A stretch of 64,000 nt of DNA from Diphasiastrum complanatum (lineage: Eukaryota; Streptophyta; Lycopodiopsida; Lycopodiales; Lycopodiaceae): NCBI GenBank assembly GCA_029204225.1, contig CM055094.1, forward strand, positions 19,538,702-19,602,701, written 5' to 3'. Below, piece by piece: positions 59,868-64,000 of this stretch. A program made the translations under genes and the position numbers. The notes beneath the pieces are model-generated. The model was not told where the DNA came from. It made no database searches and was given only the letters and a program-made list of their open reading frames with translations. How positions within the stretch are numbered: the first letter of the stretch is position 1; every line of letters begins with the position of its first letter.

Positions 59868-60240
59868 GAATGGTACTCAACGTTATATTACTTTGCTTGG
59901 AATCATAAGCTTGGCATGGTATATTTTCTATCTAAGGTTTGTTTTGGTGGAAAAAAATTTTAAACCCCACTTGCATTTATTACAACTTTGATGGTCCAGA
60001 TCGACTGTGCTTCATCCTACGGCTAATATTGAAAGCTTTCTCCCCACGTTCTCTCACCTACAAAGAGGATGGCACGTTTCCTCTTCTCTCCCCATGTTCT
60101 CTCTTTCTCCTCTCTCCTTTGTAGGAAATCAAAGTGCCAAGATCCTTCTAACATTCAATCTCCATATAGAAGAAGAAGAAGAAGAAGTGGGAGAGAGTTA
60201 GGCTCCCTCACGGAGAGAGAAAGTAGTAGCAATGCTTGAA
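59864..60240 (+). pseudogene. Duplicate of a host-like first exon
   Basis: Same segment as 62,240-62,567: a small ORF directly after the microsatellite (MNGTQRYITLLGIISLAWYI), then MARFLFSPHVLSFSSLLC at 60,069. After 17 codons the sequence departs from the other copy (TTTGTAGG), so the hydrophobic core of the signal peptide is cut short. Confidence 0.45.
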
Positions 60241-60907
60241 AGGGAATGAATTATAAATGAACAATGAGTACATATAAATAGGCCTTCCAAGGGCCGAGAC
60301 TCTTCCAAACCCTAACTTCTAGAACCTACTAATTATAGGGCACCCTCAAAAGTCAAGATAAGGCCCCTTAACATAATTACACTTTACTTGAACCCTAGAC
60401 CAAAATTGGGTCCAACTTAGCTAAAACTAACTTAACATGGTCTAAATAATAAACCTAACCCATGGTTACACAAGTCACGACCTTTTGGGTCAAAGTAACC
60501 TATGGGAAACTAACATTATCATTACTAATGCATCCATCATTTGCAACAAATGGCTCAAGAGAAGAAGAATGCTCTACCATACCAACATTCCGATGCAAAC
60601 TTGTACTTGTAGAAAGACAATGATCAAACTTTGCATTCCTTTGCTCTTCTACCTTCAAAGAGGATGAAGTAGAGAGGAGAAAGCATGATGATGAATCCTT
60701 TCTTCGGTATATCTTTAAAAGTGTTTCCCAAGCACTTTTAGAGGTCTTGCAAAATCTCAAATGATATAAGATAGATCTTGTTAGCGATAAAATCTTGATC
60801 ATCACGTCGATGTCAAACCTCAGCTTGCAATTCCATGAAGAATAGTTGGTGCCATCCAACATATCTTCGCCCGAACAAGTACGAATTGCTCCTAAATCTC
60901 TTGCCAT
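60241..60907 (-). mobile_element. Ty1/copia gag fragment of a third type
   Basis: An ORF on the minus strand from 60,907: MARDLGAIRTCSGEDMLDGT, then NYSSWNCKLRFDI, ILYHLRFCKTSKSAWETLLK. This is the copia-type Gag fold start (NYSSW..KL; TSKSAWE.L..IY). It is unlike the two copia types above. Frame quality falls after 60,650. 60,241-60,500 may be its 5' flank; no LTR ends identified. It replaces the satellite/TATA in front of the following RT gene. Confidence 0.65.
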
Positions 60908-60945
60908 AAAAACCAGCCAAGAAGATAAACTTTTTCAAACCCTAA

Positions 60946-62054
60946 ATGTGCCCTAAAAGACACAAAAAACAGCAAGTATCAAATCTAAAAAATCAGCACC
61001 AAAATGTGCCGAAACCACACATTAGATGGATGCAGGAACTCGCCCTCCTACAAGCCTTGTGTGCTGAAAATTTCAGCCTGAAATTGCATTACAAACTCAA
61101 AAAACCAGCAAGCAAAGAATTAGGTTAGCTGCCAACAAAGCGATATTCCTTTGAACGGGATCGACGATTTGAAAACTATTATGACAAATGATTTGTTCGG
61201 CATTTAAGATTGCCAAAATCAAATTGCTCAAATACAAACGAATATCTGAAACAAATGATTTTAAATGGGCTTCAAAAAATACATGTTCATATGAATGGAG
61301 TACTATAGACCGCAAGAACACCTTATGCATTTGGAATTCCTATTTGATAGACAATTGCATTATCAGACTTGGGGATCATACTTGGCGATAGGTCGGGGGA
61401 ATACCAATGGGTTTTTCATATTCACCGATGTCTTGTAACTGGTACCTTTCTTTTTTTGAAATGCAGTTTATTAAGAGGCTTGCAAGATTATGGCAAATTA
61501 AATTTATAAACGACTTCAAATATTTGTTCAGGTACATTGACGACATATGCTTTATCAATAATCATATGGTTGGACGTTTCCTAGACAAGACTCAACCAAG
61601 AACACATGACAATCCTTTTTGGATCCATCCCCTAGAATACCTTGAGATAGACGGAAACAACAACACATGTAATTTAGTGAACTTTCTGAATATTACAATT
61701 ACCTTTAGCCCAATTACCGGTTGTACACCTCTGTCCAAATATGATAAAAGGAGAGACCTTCCTTTTCGCTTTTTGCATATATACACCTTGACTCAAATGC
61801 CTGTGTTTAACTCATATAAGGTCATTATATCACAAATGATAGCTCCTATGTATTGCTGTAATAAGCATGAAACTTTTCTCAAGGAAGTACGTACTCTTGA
61901 CACTTTTCAAAGCAATGACTTCTCACAAGATAAACTCTGTCCGATCATAAACAAACTCTTATATCGTGAGATTTTTTCTGGACTACTTTTGAGTTGCCTA
62001 AAAACATTAACTCTCTTTTGGTGGGCAGTTAGCTTTCTCTTAGAGAGGAGCTAG
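60946..62054 (+). pseudogene. Reverse transcriptase (GIPMG/YIDD type), most complete copy
   Basis: N-terminal part as in other copies, frameshifted at about 61,128, then DLKTI and ICSAFKIAKIKLLKYKRI, YLIDNCIIRLGDHTWR, TAG at 61,389-61,391, and a 215-codon open part (61,407-62,054): GFSYSPMSCNW (motif B), FRYIDDICFINN (catalytic), IHPLEYLEIDGNNNTCNLVN, ITITFSPITGCTPLSKYDKR (primer-grip and thumb side), RDLPFRFLHIYTLTQMP, ISQMIAPMYCCNKHETFLKE. The end (CLKTLTLFWW) runs into unrelated sequence before a (CT)n tract. No endonuclease (GIY-YIG or other) is visible. It copies RNA into DNA in the family. Confidence 0.82.
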
Positions 62055-62096
62055 CTGCCCCTTGAGGGATTCACTAACTATGGGTATGGTTGGTGG

Positions 62097-62567
<471 letters not shown>

Positions 62568-64000
62568 GTAAGTATATTTGATACCTGTCTATGCTTGCTA
62601 ATGAAATGCTATCTTGCAAACGAATGATAGTACATATTGCACCTCTCTGATAAGCATTGTAGCACAACCTATTGAGAATGCAATTACACCAGTGCATTTG
62701 GTTATTTATTTGTGTAAGGTAGGGTTTCTTGCCCGCGGTCCTCCGCTGATCTGAATGATTGTAAAATAGCTATGATACATGGATTTTGACAACCCATCGT
62801 TGGCCATAATGCAATTATTTTCTGATTGCATACTACTTTGTAATGCATACACTTTGATTACAACTTCATAGGCATCTCATCGTTAGCCAGAAGCGACTAG
62901 TTCATGATATATGTTGCATACGCCTCTGAGAGGCACATACTACGAATGCGACAAATCGATGTTGATCTAGCGGTATACTGACACGCCACTTCTCATACTG
63001 AGTCATATGATACACTATGGTGATATCCATCGTGGCTATTAGCGATGGGGATACCAATGAAATTTTTTTACTTAGTGTCTAGCGATGAGCTATAATCTTA
63101 TTATGTGATACACCTTAGCATGATAGCACTAACAACACTTGCTAGCACCTCTGTCTTGCACAATATAGCAGCAACGTAGCACGAATTTCTAGACTTATAC
63201 TATTGAATTCCGATCTACAGTGACCAAAGTTATGAACACTCTTATTCAACTCTATTCTCAAGGCTAAGCAAGAGCTATACTATTAAGAACTACTACGAAA
63301 GCTTTGATAATGGATTTTTCAGAAGTCATGGATTCTGATAATAACACGTTCATTGGGGTACAGATGATTATGTAATGATATACATAGAATTGCAAACGGA
63401 TTTAAACTTCTTCAAAAGAAAGCATGACCACTTCACAAGAATCGTTAGCATCTACCATTCAGGTTGGTGCTTCTCACACTTCTCAAGGGTTTGAAACTTC
63501 AAAAAATGATACATTGGCAGCATAAGAGATTCTTTAATTAGCTTAATTTTAGAAAAGCAAGTTGATTCGTAAATCAGTTCATTACATATCTCTTTCTCGG
63601 ACATGCACTACCATAGCATACCAAATCAATGCTTAGCATACGAATGATGATAACCTTCATTAGTTACTTAAGTGATTGTGTACAAACTTTTTCATGAATG
63701 ATTACAACATTGTATTTTGGTTTTCCTTAAAAAAAAGTCACGATCATGACTCATAGATAACGATGGGATAGCTTGGGGACTCTTGTATAGCATGGATTTG
63801 CTCAAGAAGTTACAAGTATCGTACATTTCTTGCTTACAGGTAGGAATGCTGGTATGGCATGGATTTGCCCCGCACTTCATGTATTGGTCCAAGCTACTCA
63901 CTCGTTTGCAAACTTTTTAATATTTTATACAGATCATTTTATAAAATGCGTATTTGTTTGATTTATGTTATAAGATAAGGACCAGATCCATCATAATGAT
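62568..64000. other. Low-copy non-coding DNA or intron
   Basis: No copy elsewhere in the window and no convincing ORF, RNA gene or splice acceptor with a good exon behind it. If the signal-peptide exon is real, this is its first intron. Confidence 0.4.

Noticed and set aside
63692-63901. 69-codon minus-strand ORF near the right end
   Set aside because: No conserved copy, start context or motif; likely chance.

Overview
The window looks like nuclear DNA of a land plant, built mostly from repeats. The evidence is spliceosomal introns of plant size, Ty1/copia and Ty3 retrotransposon relics, G-box (CACGTG) promoter arrays, long (GA)n/(CT)n tracts, and a histone that reads as a plant centromeric H3 relative. 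The reverse transcriptase group present here is, from memory, not a usual angiosperm component, so I lean towards a seed-free plant such as a fern or lycophyte. I cannot name the species. No rRNA, tRNA, CRISPR array or bacterial gene was seen.

The window is a mosaic of a few modules joined in different orders. Module 1, called unit gene 1 here, is an unrecognised spliced gene. It has a TATA promoter, a long leader, exon-1 domains A, B and C, an intron of about 550 nt, a coiled-coil exon, an intron of about 97 nt, a large exon, a 68-nt intron and a last exon followed by AATAAA. Module 2 lies directly downstream: a CACGTG-rich array, a TATATAAG box, a leader of about 330 nt and a histone H3 gene. 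That histone keeps the MARTKQTA tail start and the histone fold, and has a lengthened loop 1 with an R-W pair as in plant CENH3. Module 3 is a satellite-like array with a 209-bp period in two places. Module 4 starts at a (TA)n box at the end of that array and encodes a reverse transcriptase of the GIPMG / YIDD type. Module 5, called D here, is an unrecognised lysine/proline-rich protein. Module 6, called G here, is a minus-strand single-pass membrane protein with a CT-rich leader and internal duplication.

Layout. 1-4.8 kb: unit gene 1 tail, promoter, broken H3 copy 1, satellite, G relics. 4.8-9.5 kb: dispersed repeats, a unit gene 1 fragment, a copia relic. 9.5-18.3 kb: the most complete run, with unit gene 1, promoter joined to D, satellite, an RT/coiled-coil chimera, more unit gene 1, promoter, open H3 copy 2, satellite. 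18.3-27.4 kb: foldback element, G, copia, unit gene 1, promoter, open H3 copy 3, satellite. 27.4-35 kb: second foldback element, G, unit gene 1 leader fused to D, satellite. 35-41.9 kb: RT, Ty3 gag-protease, a chimeric copia relic. 42-52 kb: two more unit gene 1 copies, promoter-D fusion, satellite, RT, Ty3. 52-64 kb: a lower-copy region with possible host exons, a 695-bp copia LTR, a last unit gene 1/D copy, two RT copies and a duplicated host-like signal-peptide exon.

Almost every coding module is damaged. H3 copies 2 (17,111) and 3 (26,182) have open frames. The most notable observation is a CENH3-like gene with its own promoter carried at least three times inside a repeated, apparently mobile unit. 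Whether any copy is expressed or reaches centromeres cannot be judged from sequence alone.
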